From the NCBI RefSeq assembly GCF_038069945.1, contig NZ_JBBPEV010000001.1:1736001-1800000 (forward strand): a stretch of 64,000 nt of DNA, read 5' to 3'. Positions 17,593-26,785 of this stretch are shown here, one piece after another. Every line of letters begins with the position of its first letter. Positions within the stretch are counted from its first letter, which is position 1. The notes under the pieces were generated by a model. It worked only from the letters and a program-made list of their open reading frames with translations, was not told the DNA's origin and did no database searches. Origin of the DNA: Aquabacterium sp. A3 (GTDB lineage: Bacteria > Pseudomonadota > Gammaproteobacteria > Burkholderiales > Burkholderiaceae_C). The position numbers and the translations under genes were made by a program.

Positions 17593-19119
17593 TCAACGCG
17601 CCGAAGGCTCGCCCAGCATACGCCGCACCGCGGGCAGCAGCAGGTACGCCGGGAACGACAGCCAGAAGGTGAGGAAGAAAAAGGCGGCGTAGCCCATCTC
17701 CTGCACGCCCAGCCCGCCAGCCCAGCCCGCCACCGCGCGCGAAAACGCAAAGATGGACGACAGGATGGCGTACTCGGTGGTGGCGCGGGCCTTGCTGGTG
17801 ATGCCCATCAAAAAGGCCAGAAAGGCCCCCGTGCCCAGCCCGCCGGTGAAGCTTTCCAGCCCACTGGCCGCATACACCGCCGCTTGATAGTGAATACTTA
17901 CTTGCATGCCTGCGGCCGTGGGCTCGACATACCAGGCCGCCAGGGCATAACCCAGGTTGGACAGCGCCTGCGCCAGCCCCAGCACCCACAGGCCCTTGAA
18001 GATGCCGGCGCGGTCCACATACCAGCCGCCCACCAGCCCCCCGGCGATCGACAGGCCCAGGCCCACATTGACCGACACCAGGCCGATCTGGGCCGGCGTG
18101 AACCCGGCGTCCACCCAGAAGGGCTTGACCATGAAACCCATGGCCGCGTCACCCAGTTTGAACAGCAGGATGAAGGCCAGTACCGCCAGCATGCCCGGGC
18201 GGGCCAGCAGCTCCACCCAGGCACCAAACACCGGCCCTTCGGCCATGTGACGCGCCCCGGGCAGGCGCGCGGCGGCCACCATCAGGCCCGCGCCACCCAT
18301 CATGAAGGCCACAGGCACCATCCCTTTGAACCACCAGGTGCCGCTGACCTCCAGCACCGCCTGCCATTGCAAGGCTTTGGCCACGGGGCCCAGCACCGGC
18401 CACAACAGGCCGGCCACGAACAGCCCCAGCGCCACCAGCCAGATGGGCTGTTGGCGCAAAGCCTGCCATTCGCGCCCAGCCGCGCCACTGGCCTGGCGCG
18501 GGCGCCACGGCAGTGCAGGCGCCATCAGGATGGCCCCGGCGTTGCACACCATCACCACGGCGGCCAGCAGGTAGGCCGCCGACCAGTTGGGCGCCTCGCG
18601 CGTGCCCAGCCAGCTGGCCGCCACCAGGGTGCCCCCTGCGGCCAGCATGCCCACTCGGTAAAACCCGATGCGTACGCCGTTGGCCATGCCGTACTGGTCT
18701 TTGCTCAGCGCCTCGATGGTGTAGCCATCGGTGGCGATGTCGTTGGTGGCCGACAGCACCGTGAAGGCCGCCAGCAGCACCCACGGCCAGGTCTGGCCCG
18801 CCGCCAGGGCCTCGGGCGCCATCGCCAGCGTGGTCAGCACCCCGGCCATGCCCAGGTTGGCGCCGGCCATCCAGCGCTGGTGCCCCCGCCAGGCCTCCAC
18901 CACGGGGGCCCACAAAAATTTGACCGTCCACGCCAGGCCCAGCAGGCTCAGCAAGCCAATGTCGGCCGGGCTGACCCCTGTCTGGCGCATGTGCACGGGA
19001 AACAGGTCATAAAACAGCCCCAGGGGCAGCCCCTCAGAGAAGTACAGCAGGGCCACCCAGAACAGCGGGCGGCGATGGAGGGCGGGCCGCACAGCGGCCT
19101 CGGCGGGGGGCAAAGACAT
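17593..19119 (-). CDS. AmpG-like MFS permease
   Basis: A 508-residue inner-membrane transporter with 12-14 hydrophobic segments. The first helix begins LFWVALLYFSEGLPLG, close to the AmpG/PAT-family signature, and the next region reads LSLLGLAWTVKFLWAPVVE. The motif TNDIATDGYTIE between TM4 and TM5 is also AmpG-like. AmpG imports anhydromuropeptides for cell-wall recycling; an acetyl-CoA transporter or other PAT-family member is the alternative. The ATG at 19119 was chosen over an upstream start at 19182 because the extra residues are not membrane-like. The gene is transcribed away from the MCP gene at 19276 and reads towards the M48 protease. Confidence 0.82.
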   Translation of the reverse strand: MSLPPAEAAVRPALHRRPLFWVALLYFSEGLPLGLFYDLFPVHMRQTGVSPADIGLLSLLGLAWTVKFLWAPVVEAWRGHQRWMAGANLGMAGVLTTLAMAPEALAAGQTWPWVLLAAFTVLSATNDIATDGYTIEALSKDQYGMANGVRIGFYRVGMLAAGGTLVAASWLGTREAPNWSAAYLLAAVVMVCNAGAILMAPALPWRPRQASGAAGREWQALRQQPIWLVALGLFVAGLLWPVLGPVAKALQWQAVLEVSGTWWFKGMVPVAFMMGGAGLMVAAARLPGARHMAEGPVFGAWVELLARPGMLAVLAFILLFKLGDAAMGFMVKPFWVDAGFTPAQIGLVSVNVGLGLSIAGGLVGGWYVDRAGIFKGLWVLGLAQALSNLGYALAAWYVEPTAAGMQVSIHYQAAVYAASGLESFTGGLGTGAFLAFLMGITSKARATTEYAILSSIFAFSRAVAGWAGGLGVQEMGYAAFFFLTFWLSFPAYLLLPAVRRMLGEPSAR

Positions 19120-19191
19120 GGGGGGATTGTAGAAAGCCGCGCCAGCGACACAGCAAAGCCCGCAAAACCGGACTTTTCGCACTTTTGCGCT

Positions 19192-19218
19192 TCAGCGTGT
19201 CGCACATCATGCCGATAG
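19192..19218 (+). promoter_or_regulatory. Candidate sigma-28 (FliA) promoter for the MCP
   Basis: TCAG, a 15-base spacer, then GCCGATAG: seven of eight bases match the flagellar -10 consensus GCCGATAA at exactly the consensus spacing, with a weaker -35 half (TCAG against TAAA). The -10 ends 57 bases before the MCP start codon. It suggests control with the flagellar regulon. Confidence 0.5.
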
Positions 19219-19275
19219 AAGTAGCGGGAGCGTGTCGGTCGCACACGGCTTGCCGCTTTCTTTGCTGGAGGCACG

Positions 19276-21225
19276 ATGAACTTTCGCACCAAAATCTGGA
19301 TGTTGCCCATCAGCGCCGCCGCCATCTTCGTGGTGGGCGTGGCGGTGAGCTTTGTGGTGGGCAACCGCACCTCATCGGTGCTGGAACACCTGCGGGACGT
19401 GGACAACCCCCACATGGCCCAGGTGCAGGTGGTGGATCGCAGCGCCGAACAACTGCGCCTGACCCTGCAGACGGCCGCCGCCGAAGGCGATGCCGACAAG
19501 CTCAAGGAAACCGATGCCATGGTGAAGGCCGCACGCACGGCCTTGAGCGAGATGCAGACGGTCGAGAGCAAGGCCGACGTGGCCCAAGCCCTGGGCAGCG
19601 CCTTCGAGGCCTACCAGGCCTCGGCCATCGGTGCCACCCGCGCGCTGCTGACCGGTCAGCCCCCTGGCGACCAGGTGGCCAAGATGCAAAGCTCGCTCAA
19701 AACCCTGGACGAGTTGCTCCACACCCACAAGGCCGCGGCCAAAGAGGCGATCGACACCGCCCAGGCCAGCGCCACCAGCGGCGTGGCCACCAACCTGTGG
19801 GTCACGGTGATCACGGGCGTGGTGGTGCTGGTTGTGCTGGGCGTGGCCTCTGCCGCCATCGTCAGCTCGGTCTGGCGTGACCTGGGTGAAGAGCCCAGCC
19901 GCCTGCGCCGCACCGTGAGCCGCATCGCCGACGGCGATCTGGATGTGCAACTGCATGCCAAGCCGGGCGACGACAGCTCGCTGCTGGCCTCGGTGGTGGT
20001 GATGACCAACAAGCTGCGCGACACCATCGCCGTCATCCGCCAGGCCACCGACTCGATCTCCACGGCCTCGACCGAAATCGCCACCGGCAACCAGGACCTG
20101 TCGGTGCGCACCGAACACACGGCCTCGAACCTGCAGCAAACGGCCAGTTCGATGGAGCAACTCACGGGCACCGTTCGCCAAAGCGCCGACGCCGCCCGTC
20201 AGGCCAACCAACTGGCCTCCGGCGCCGCCTCGGCGGCCAAGCAAGGCGAACACATCGTCTCGCAGGTGGTGGCCAACATGTCCGAGATCAACACGGCCAG
20301 CCGCAAGATCACCGACATCATCACCGTCATCGACGGCATCGCCTTCCAGACCAACATCCTGGCGCTGAACGCGGCGGTGGAAGCCGCCCGCGCCGGCGAA
20401 CAAGGCCGTGGATTTGCCGTGGTGGCCGGCGAAGTGCGCACCCTGGCCCAGCGCAGCGCACAAGCGGCCAAAGAGATCAAGACCCTGATCCACGCCTCGA
20501 GCGAAAAGGTCGAATCCGGCTCGAAGCTGGTGCAAGACGCCGGCACGTCCATGGCCGAAATCCTGCACAGCGTGCAGCGGGTGTCGGACATCATTGGCGA
20601 AATCTCGGCGGCCTCCAGCGAACAAAGCGACGGCATCGGCACCGTGAACGTGTCGGTGACCCAGCTGGACCAGATGACCCAGCAAAACGCAGCCCTGGTG
20701 GAAGAAAGCGCGGCCGCAGCAGAAAGCCTGAAAGACCAGGCTGGCCGACTGGCGCAGGCCGTGGCCGCCTTCAAGCTGGGCGACCACCACCACGCTCCGC
20801 GCGCGCACGCGCCGATCACCTCGGTCACGCCGGTCACCCCGATCACGGCCATCGAGCCCGTGTCATCGCGCCCCACGGTCGCGCCCACACCGCCGGTGCT
20901 GATGGACGAAGTGGACATGGCCCCCGACGCCGCCCCGGCGGTGGACTTCAAAGCCGAATCCAAGATCGAGGCCAAGGTCGAGCCCAAGGCACTGCCCAAA
21001 CCGGCCGCCAAACCAGCAGCCAAGCCGGCCACCAAGGCCACGGACAAGACCACCGACAAGGCCGCCGTCAAGCCCACCCCTGGCCGCACCGCCCCGACCA
21101 CCACGGCAGTGGCCAAGCCCAGCGTGCCCAGCAAGGTGGCCGCCCCCAGCCTGCCACGCGCCGAGCCAGCCACCGCCAAAACCGTGGTCACCACGGCGCC
21201 CGACGACGACTGGGAAACCTTCTGA
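19276..21225 (+). CDS. Methyl-accepting chemotaxis protein with C-terminal CheR/CheB tether
   Basis: A transmembrane chemoreceptor of 649 residues. TM1 is about 9-29, followed by a periplasmic four-helix-type sensor (30-170), TM2 about 172-195, and HAMP to about 250. The signalling tip at about 355-394 ([20 protein letters not shown]) is of the enteric type. After the coiled coil comes a linker of about 125 residues rich in Pro, Ala and Lys. It ends in DWETF, matching the E. coli NWETF pentapeptide that binds CheR and CheB. The ligand is unknown. GGAGG sits five bases before the ATG. A sigma-28-like promoter precedes it and an intrinsic terminator follows. In E. coli only high-abundance receptors carry the tether, so this is likely a major receptor. 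Confidence 0.93.
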   Translation: MNFRTKIWMLPISAAAIFVVGVAVSFVVGNRTSSVLEHLRDVDNPHMAQVQVVDRSAEQLRLTLQTAAAEGDADKLKETDAMVKAARTALSEMQTVESKADVAQALGSAFEAYQASAIGATRALLTGQPPGDQVAKMQSSLKTLDELLHTHKAAAKEAIDTAQASATSGVATNLWVTVITGVVVLVVLGVASAAIVSSVWRDLGEEPSRLRRTVSRIADGDLDVQLHAKPGDDSSLLASVVVMTNKLRDTIAVIRQATDSISTASTEIATGNQDLSVRTEHTASNLQQTASSMEQLTGTVRQSADAARQANQLASGAASAAKQGEHIVSQVVANMSEINTASRKITDIITVIDGIAFQTNILALNAAVEAARAGEQGRGFAVVAGEVRTLAQRSAQAAKEIKTLIHASSEKVESGSKLVQDAGTSMAEILHSVQRVSDIIGEISAASSEQSDGIGTVNVSVTQLDQMTQQNAALVEESAAAAESLKDQAGRLAQAVAAFKLGDHHHAPRAHAPITSVTPVTPITAIEPVSSRPTVAPTPPVLMDEVDMAPDAAPAVDFKAESKIEAKVEPKALPKPAAKPAAKPATKATDKTTDKAAVKPTPGRTAPTTTAVAKPSVPSKVAAPSLPRAEPATAKTVVTTAPDDDWETF

Positions 21226-21252
21226 GTGCCGGGCCGGCACATCGGCTAACCT

Positions 21253-21289
21253 AGGCGGTTGAGCCCCTCGGGGTGTCAACCGCCTTTTT
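21253..21289 (+). terminator. Rho-independent terminator of the MCP gene
   Basis: A perfect 9-bp stem, GGCGGTTGA at 21254-21262 with TCAACCGCC at 21276-21284, closes a GC-rich loop and is followed by TTTTTG. It lies 28 bp after the MCP stop codon and immediately before the Hyi-family gene. Confidence 0.85.
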
Positions 21290-21298
21290 GTGTTGCCC

Positions 21299-22117
21299 AT
21301 GCCCGCCCAGCAGCCCACCTCCCGCCTGAAGTTCGCGGCCAACCTGTCGTGGCTGTACACCGACCTGCCCTTCATGGCCCGCTTCGGCGCCGCGGCCGCC
21401 GACGGATTCGCGGGCGTGGAGTGCCTGTTTCCGCACGAGCACGACACCAGCGCACTGCGCACCCAACTGCAAACCCATGGACTGACGCTGGTGCTGTTCA
21501 ACGCCGAGCCCGGTGACTGGGCCGGTGGCGACCGTGGCCTGGCCTGCCTGCCCGGGCGCGAACAGGATTTTCGGCGCAGCGTGCTGGAAGCCCTCGAACG
21601 CGCCACCACCTTGAGCTGCCCGCGCATCCATGTGATGGCCGGCCTGTGCCCACCCGGTGACGAGGCCGCCGCCTGGGCGCTGTACACCGAGCGCCTGGCC
21701 TGGGCCGCCCACGAGGCGCAGCGCGCGGGCCTGGTGCTCACCATCGAGCCCATCAACCCCCGAGACATGCCCGGCTACCTGCTGACGCACCAGGCGCAGG
21801 CCCACGACCTGGTGGCCCGCATTGCTTCGCCCGCGTTGCGGGTGCAGATGGACCTCTACCACTGCCAGATCGTCGAAGGTGACGTGAGCATGCGCCTGCG
21901 CCAGTGGCTGCCCACCGGGCAGGTGGCGCACCTGCAGATCGCCGCCGTGCCCGACCGGGGCGAGCCCGATCGGGGCGAGTTGAGCTACCCCTGGCTTTTT
22001 GACGAACTGAGCCGCCTGGGCTGGACAGGCTGGATCGGCTGTGAATACCGCCCACGCGGCGCCAGCACCTCGGCGGGCCTGAGCTGGCTGGCCCCTTACC
22101 GGAGCACCCCACGATGA
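21299..22117 (+). CDS. hyi: Hydroxypyruvate isomerase family TIM-barrel protein
   Basis: A 272-residue sugar-phosphate isomerase/epimerase-type TIM barrel, most like Hyi/OtnI, which interconverts hydroxypyruvate or 2-oxo-tetronate-phosphate derivatives. It opens with FAANLSWLYTDLPFMARF. The expected metal/acid residues appear in LTIEPIN (Glu), RVQMDLYHCQ (Asp/His) and GCEYRPRG (Glu), close to the family's usual length of about 260. A GTG at 21290 would add three residues, but it falls in the upstream terminator's T-tract, so the ATG is preferred. The stop overlaps the next start as ATGA, showing translational coupling. Exact substrate is uncertain; no glyoxylate pathway genes lie nearby. Confidence 0.85.
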   Translation: MPAQQPTSRLKFAANLSWLYTDLPFMARFGAAAADGFAGVECLFPHEHDTSALRTQLQTHGLTLVLFNAEPGDWAGGDRGLACLPGREQDFRRSVLEALERATTLSCPRIHVMAGLCPPGDEAAAWALYTERLAWAAHEAQRAGLVLTIEPINPRDMPGYLLTHQAQAHDLVARIASPALRVQMDLYHCQIVEGDVSMRLRQWLPTGQVAHLQIAAVPDRGEPDRGELSYPWLFDELSRLGWTGWIGCEYRPRGASTSAGLSWLAPYRSTPR

Positions 22118-22983
22118 ACACCACGGCCCCGCCCCCCACGCTGAAAACGCAAGACGGCCTCAGCCTGCAACTGCGCCACTGGCCCGTGGCTGACGGCACC
22201 ACACCCCGGGGTGTGGCCCTGATCGTGCACGGCCTGGGAGAACACGCCGGTCGCTACGACCATGTGGCGGCCGCCCTCAATGCCCAGGGCTGGGCCGCCG
22301 TGGGCGTGGACCACCGAGGGCACGGCCGCTCGGACGGCGCGCGTGGCAAGCTGGCCCACGACGACGACTTCCTGCACGACCTGGCCGCCGTGGTCGACAC
22401 CACCCGCCAGGCGTATCCTGGGCAGCGCCTGCTGCTGGTGGGCCACAGCATGGGCGGGGCCATCGCCGGGCGCTTTGTGGCCGAACTGGCCACGCCCACC
22501 CAGGCGCCCTGGGCCCGCGCGGTGGACGGCCTGGTGCTGTCATCCCCCGCCCTGGCCCTGCCACTGAGCGGCGTGCAAAAGGCCCTGCTGGCCACCGTGG
22601 GCCGGCTCACCCCCGACGTGGCCGTGCCCAACGGGCTCAAACCCGAGTGGATCTGCCACAACCCCGCCACCGTGCGCGCCTACCAGGCCGACCCCCTCGT
22701 GCACGACCGCATCACCGGCCGCCTGGCGATGTGGATGAAGGCCGCCGGCGAACTCACCCGCGCCCGCGCCGCCCAATGGACGGTGCCCACCCTGATCATG
22801 TGGGGCGGCGAAGACCGCTGCGTGGCGCCGGAGGGCTCGGCCGAGTTTGCACGCATGGCGCCTGCCCACCTGGTTCAATCACAGCCCTGGCCACGCCTGT
22901 CGCACGAGATCTTCAACGAACGAGAGCAGGCCGACGTGCTGGGGGCGATGACGGCCTGGCTGCAACGCACCTTCGCCGCCTGA
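22114..22983 (+). CDS. Alpha/beta hydrolase (monoacylglycerol lipase/lysophospholipase type)
   Basis: A 289-residue serine hydrolase. The oxyanion segment is HGLGEHAGRY, the nucleophile elbow is GHSMGG (Ser112), the acid is in GGEDRCVAPEGS, and the base is in RLSHEIFNE. The lid-type insertion and the HGRSDG segment resemble PldB/monoacylglycerol lipases, which act on lysophospholipids or monoglycerides. It has no signal peptide and is likely cytoplasmic. The start overlaps the Hyi-family stop by four bases (ATGA). Confidence 0.87.
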   Translation: MNTTAPPPTLKTQDGLSLQLRHWPVADGTTPRGVALIVHGLGEHAGRYDHVAAALNAQGWAAVGVDHRGHGRSDGARGKLAHDDDFLHDLAAVVDTTRQAYPGQRLLLVGHSMGGAIAGRFVAELATPTQAPWARAVDGLVLSSPALALPLSGVQKALLATVGRLTPDVAVPNGLKPEWICHNPATVRAYQADPLVHDRITGRLAMWMKAAGELTRARAAQWTVPTLIMWGGEDRCVAPEGSAEFARMAPAHLVQSQPWPRLSHEIFNEREQADVLGAMTAWLQRTFAA

Positions 22984-23036
22984 TCAGCAGGCCCATTTTT
23001 GGCGGATGATCGAAGGTTTGCTGAAGGACACGCACC

Positions 23037-23597
23037 ATGGCCCTCAAAGCCACCATCTACAAAGCCCAGTTGCAACTGGCCGACATGGACCGGCATGTGT
23101 ACGCCGACCCGGCCACCACCATCGCCCGACATCCGTCTGAAACCGACGAGCGCATGATGGTGCGCGTGCTGGCGATGGCGCTGGGCTGGCCGGCCGACAC
23201 CAACGAAGGCACCCTGGAGCTGGCCAAGGACATGTGGGAGCCCGATGAGCCCGCCCTGTGGCACAAGAACTTCTCGGATGAAATCCTGCACTGGATCGAG
23301 GTGGGGCAGCCCGATGACAAGCGCCTGATGAAGGCCGCCGGTCGCGCACGGGCCGTCAGCGTGTACGCGTTTCAAAGCAGCACCCCGATCTGGTGGGACG
23401 GCCTGGTCAACAAGGTGTCACGCGCCAGCAACCTGACGGTGTGGCACATCCCCACCGAGCAAAGCCAGGCCCTGGCAGCCCTGGCGCAACGCAGCATGCA
23501 ACTGCAGATCACGGTGCAGGACGGCACCGTGTGGGTCAGCGATGGCCAGGGCAGCGTCGAGATCACGCCCCAACGCCTGACGCCAGATCGCACCTGA
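23037..23597 (+). CDS. yaeQ: YaeQ family protein
   Basis: A 186-residue protein matching YaeQ along its length (enterics about 181): ALKATIYKAQLQLADMDR, HPSETDERMMVR, and a conserved IEVGQPDDKRLMKA block. YaeQ has a PD-(D/E)XK nuclease-like fold, and its cellular role is unsettled; early reports linked it to RfaH suppression. The acidic and lysine residues of that fold (E38 in the SETDER motif, D/K around GQPDDKR) are present. It is transcribed alone or at the end of the upstream pair, 53 bp after the hydrolase. Confidence 0.92.
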   Translation: MALKATIYKAQLQLADMDRHVYADPATTIARHPSETDERMMVRVLAMALGWPADTNEGTLELAKDMWEPDEPALWHKNFSDEILHWIEVGQPDDKRLMKAAGRARAVSVYAFQSSTPIWWDGLVNKVSRASNLTVWHIPTEQSQALAALAQRSMQLQITVQDGTVWVSDGQGSVEITPQRLTPDRT

Positions 23598-23834
23598 ACC
23601 CGGAACAGCCCGTGGTGTGCCACGCTGTTTGACCGTTCCCTGCCGCTGCAAGACGCCACCATGCGAAACGTTGGTGGCCTGTGAACGCGTTCGCAGCCAC
23701 CGACCACCGCCTTGGGGTGTGGCCGCACGCTGTCGTGATACCAGCGTGCCGTGGCCAGCAGTCTCGCCGGGCGGACAGCACGCCCGCATGACCTGCCCCG
23801 AGGCCTTTCAATGGCTTTCGATACAGGTATCACC

Positions 23835-25406
23835 ATGCAGAACTGGTTCAGACAATTCAGCGTCACCCTGCGCCTGAGGGTGCTCATGGGCCTGGCCGCC
23901 CTGTCGGTGCTGGCCGCCTCGCTGGGGCTGTTGTGGCACAACTACCAGCGACAACTCGCAGACCGCAGCCTGGCCGTGCAGCAGACGGTGCAGGTGGCCC
24001 ACGGCCTCATCGCCTGGGCCCACGAACAACAGCGCAGCGGCCGCATGACCGAAGCGCAGGCCCAGCAGGCCGCCATCAGCCAGATCGACAAGGTTCGTTA
24101 TGGCGCGGGCGAGTACTTCTGGATCAACGACATGCAAACGCGCATGATCCACCACCCCATCAAACCGGCCCTCAACGGGCAGAACGTGGGTGAGATGAAA
24201 GACCCCAACGGGGTGTACCTCTTCAAGGCCTTTGTGGACCAGGTGCGGCAGGCGGGCTCGGGTTTTGTGGCCTACCAGTGGCCCAAACCGGGCCATGACA
24301 CCCCGGTGGACAAGGTGTCTTATGTGCAGGGCTTTGCGCCCTGGGGCTGGGTGGTGGGCTCAGGCCTGTACATCGACGACCTGCAATCGACCTTCCGGCA
24401 AGAAGCCATCGGCTTGCTGTGCGTGGTGATGGGCCTGAGCGCCGCCATCTGGCTGCTGGGCGAAACCATGGCACGCGACATCGGGCGCGGCATCACCGAG
24501 ACCGTGCGACGCGCCGAGGCCGTGGCCGATGGCCGCATTCACGCCGCGCTGGCGCCCCACGCGCTCATGAACGGACGCGACGAAATCGGCCGCCTGCTTC
24601 AGGCCATGCGCGGCATGGGCGAACGCCTGGGGCGCGCGCTGGACGATGTCCGTCAGAGTGTGGACAACGTGGCCATGGCCAGCCAGCAGATCGCCGCCGG
24701 CAACCAGGACCTCAGCCACCGCACCGAGCAAACCTCGGCCAACCTGCAGCACACCGCCTCGTCCATGGAGCAACTGTCAGGCACGGTGCAGCACAACGCC
24801 GAATCGTCCAGCACCGCTCAGGCCATGGCCGCCGAAGCGGCCCAGCAGGCCAAACGAGGTGGCGAGGTGGTGGCCCAGGTGGTGCAGACCATGGAAGCCA
24901 TCCACCACAGCGCCCGCAAGGTGACCGAGATCATCACCGTCATCGACGGCATCGCCTTCCAGACCAACATCCTTGCCCTGAACGCCGCCGTCGAGGCCGC
25001 CCGCGCCGGCGAACAGGGCCGAGGATTTGCCGTGGTGGCCGGTGAGGTGCGCACCCTCGCGCAGCGCAGCGCCCAGGCCGCTCGCGAAATCAAGACCCTG
25101 ATCCAGACCTCGACCGAACACGTCGAAAGCGGTGCCGACCTGGTGCACACCGCCGGTCAGACCATGTCGTCCATCGTCGACTCGGTCGAGCGCGTGGCCG
25201 GGCTGATCCACGAGATCGCCAACGCCACGCGCGAACAGAACCAGGGCATCGTCAGCATCCACAGCGCCATGACCAGCCTGGACGACGTCACGCAGCAAAA
25301 CGCCTCGCTGGTGGAAGAGTCGGCCGCCGCGGCCTCCAGCCTGAAAGAGCAAGCCGACGCCCTGGCCCAGGTGGTGGGCCGCTTCAGGCTGGCGGGCGCG
25401 GCGTGA
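23835..25406 (+). CDS. Methyl-accepting chemotaxis protein with single Cache sensor
   Basis: A 523-residue receptor. TM1 is about 15-34. A periplasmic single-Cache domain of the sCache_2 type follows (about 45-180, with [17 protein letters not shown] and [13 protein letters not shown]). TM2 is about 190-210, then HAMP, and a standard tip at about 372-411 ([20 protein letters not shown]). Cache domains of this type often bind small organic acids; the ligand cannot be read here. It ends FRLAGAA without a CheR/CheB pentapeptide, unlike the receptor at 19276. The ATG at 23835 directly precedes TM1; in-frame starts at 23811 and 23751 would only add a non-conserved leader. It converges on the aminotransferase gene with five bases between stops. 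Confidence 0.92.
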   Translation: MQNWFRQFSVTLRLRVLMGLAALSVLAASLGLLWHNYQRQLADRSLAVQQTVQVAHGLIAWAHEQQRSGRMTEAQAQQAAISQIDKVRYGAGEYFWINDMQTRMIHHPIKPALNGQNVGEMKDPNGVYLFKAFVDQVRQAGSGFVAYQWPKPGHDTPVDKVSYVQGFAPWGWVVGSGLYIDDLQSTFRQEAIGLLCVVMGLSAAIWLLGETMARDIGRGITETVRRAEAVADGRIHAALAPHALMNGRDEIGRLLQAMRGMGERLGRALDDVRQSVDNVAMASQQIAAGNQDLSHRTEQTSANLQHTASSMEQLSGTVQHNAESSSTAQAMAAEAAQQAKRGGEVVAQVVQTMEAIHHSARKVTEIITVIDGIAFQTNILALNAAVEAARAGEQGRGFAVVAGEVRTLAQRSAQAAREIKTLIQTSTEHVESGADLVHTAGQTMSSIVDSVERVAGLIHEIANATREQNQGIVSIHSAMTSLDDVTQQNASLVEESAAAASSLKEQADALAQVVGRFRLAGAA

Positions 25407-25411
25407 TGAAC

Positions 25412-26605
25412 TCAGCCCAGCACGGCCGCAAAGGCCCGGGCCACGGCGTCCACGTTGTTGGCGTTCAGCCCGGCCGCGCACATCCGGCCCGAGCGCAGCA
25501 CGTACACGCCGTGCTCGGTGCGCAGGGCATCGGCCTGCTCAGGGCTCACGCCCGTGTAGCTGAACATGCCACGCTGGTCGATGAAGTAGCGCACGTCACG
25601 CCCGGGTAGCTGCGTCACCACCCCGTCGTACAGGCGCTGGCGCATCACCTTGATGCGCTGACGCATCTCGGTCAGCTCGTCGGCCCACCGTTGGCGCAGC
25701 TCGGCCGACTGCAGCACCTGGGCCACGATCTGCGCCCCATGCGTGGGCGGGCTGGAGTAGTTGCGACGCACCGCCGACATCAACTGACCCAGCACCAACT
25801 GCGCTTGTGACTTGTCCGGACAGACGACGCTGAGGCCGCCCACGCGTTCACCGTACAAGGAAAAGCTCTTCGAAAACGAATTAGCCACAAAGAAGCTCAC
25901 GCCCGCATCGGCCAGCGCGCGCAGGGCGAAGGCATCTTCTTCGATGCCATCGCCAAAGCCCTGGTAGGCGATGTCCAGGTAGGGCAGCAACTGGCGCTTT
26001 TTCAGCACCTCGATGAGCTGCGTCCACTGCGCGTTGTTCAGGTCCACGCCGGTGGGGTTGTGGCAGCAGGCGTGCAGCAGCACGATGCTCTGGGCGGGCA
26101 GCGCGTCGATGGCGGCCAGCATGGCATCGAACTTCAGGCCCTTGGTGGCCGGGTCGTAGTAAGGGTAGGTGTTGACCTGGAAGCCCGCCCCCTCGAACAT
26201 GGCGCGGTGGTTGTCCCAGGTCGGGTCGCTCACCCACACCTGCGAATCCGGGAAGTAACGCTTCAAAAAATCGCCACCCACCTTCAGACCACCCGAGCCG
26301 CCCAGGGTCTGGATGGTGGCGATGCGGCCGCTTTTCACGGCTTCGTGGTTGGCGCCAAACAGCAGCTCCTGCACGGCCTGGCGGTAGCCCACGTGGCCCG
26401 TCATGGGCAGGTAGGGCTTCGGTGCAATCTTGGCCAGCAGCGACGACTCTGCCTCGCGCACCGCGCGCATCACCGGCAGGCGGCCTTCGTTGTCGAAGTA
26501 GATGCCGATGGACAGGTTGATCTTGTCCGCGCGCGGGTCTTTCTGGAAGTCTTCGTTCAGGGTGAGGATGGGATCGCCGGGGTAGGCGTCAACGTGCAGA
26601 AACAT
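25412..26605 (-). CDS. Aromatic-amino-acid/aspartate aminotransferase (class I)
   Basis: A 397-residue PLP enzyme of the AspC/TyrB subfamily that transfers amino groups between aspartate or aromatic amino acids and 2-oxoglutarate. It begins with the subfamily signature DPILTLNEDFQKDPRADKIN. It has the substrate-site HNPTG, the PLP lysine in NSFSKSFSLYGERVG, and a C-terminal phenyl/arginine region FSYTGVSPEQ. The ATG at 26605 has GGAG nine bases upstream and matches the normal N-terminus; a start at 26722 adds 39 residues not seen in the family. It is monocistronic as far as visible, and divergent from the diguanylate cyclase gene. Confidence 0.93.
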   Translation of the reverse strand: MFLHVDAYPGDPILTLNEDFQKDPRADKINLSIGIYFDNEGRLPVMRAVREAESSLLAKIAPKPYLPMTGHVGYRQAVQELLFGANHEAVKSGRIATIQTLGGSGGLKVGGDFLKRYFPDSQVWVSDPTWDNHRAMFEGAGFQVNTYPYYDPATKGLKFDAMLAAIDALPAQSIVLLHACCHNPTGVDLNNAQWTQLIEVLKKRQLLPYLDIAYQGFGDGIEEDAFALRALADAGVSFFVANSFSKSFSLYGERVGGLSVVCPDKSQAQLVLGQLMSAVRRNYSSPPTHGAQIVAQVLQSAELRQRWADELTEMRQRIKVMRQRLYDGVVTQLPGRDVRYFIDQRGMFSYTGVSPEQADALRTEHGVYVLRSGRMCAAGLNANNVDAVARAFAAVLG

Positions 26606-26785
26606 GGGGGCTTGCTCCAAAGGGGCGACAAGGCGCATTATCGGGGGGCGTGTTACCGCATTGTCCGGTTTGGCGACATTGTTCACGCAGGCTGGCACCC
26701 GGCCAGAAGGGGGTGCATCCACTGGCGGCCCAGGTCCGTAGGATGAGGTCCTGAGCCTTGTGCACCCTTTGCCCTTACCGTCTGC

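Noticed and set aside
23598..23834. Possible promoter or small gene between yaeQ and the Cache MCP
   Set aside because: No good match to sigma-70 or sigma-28 elements, and the short frames here have no support.
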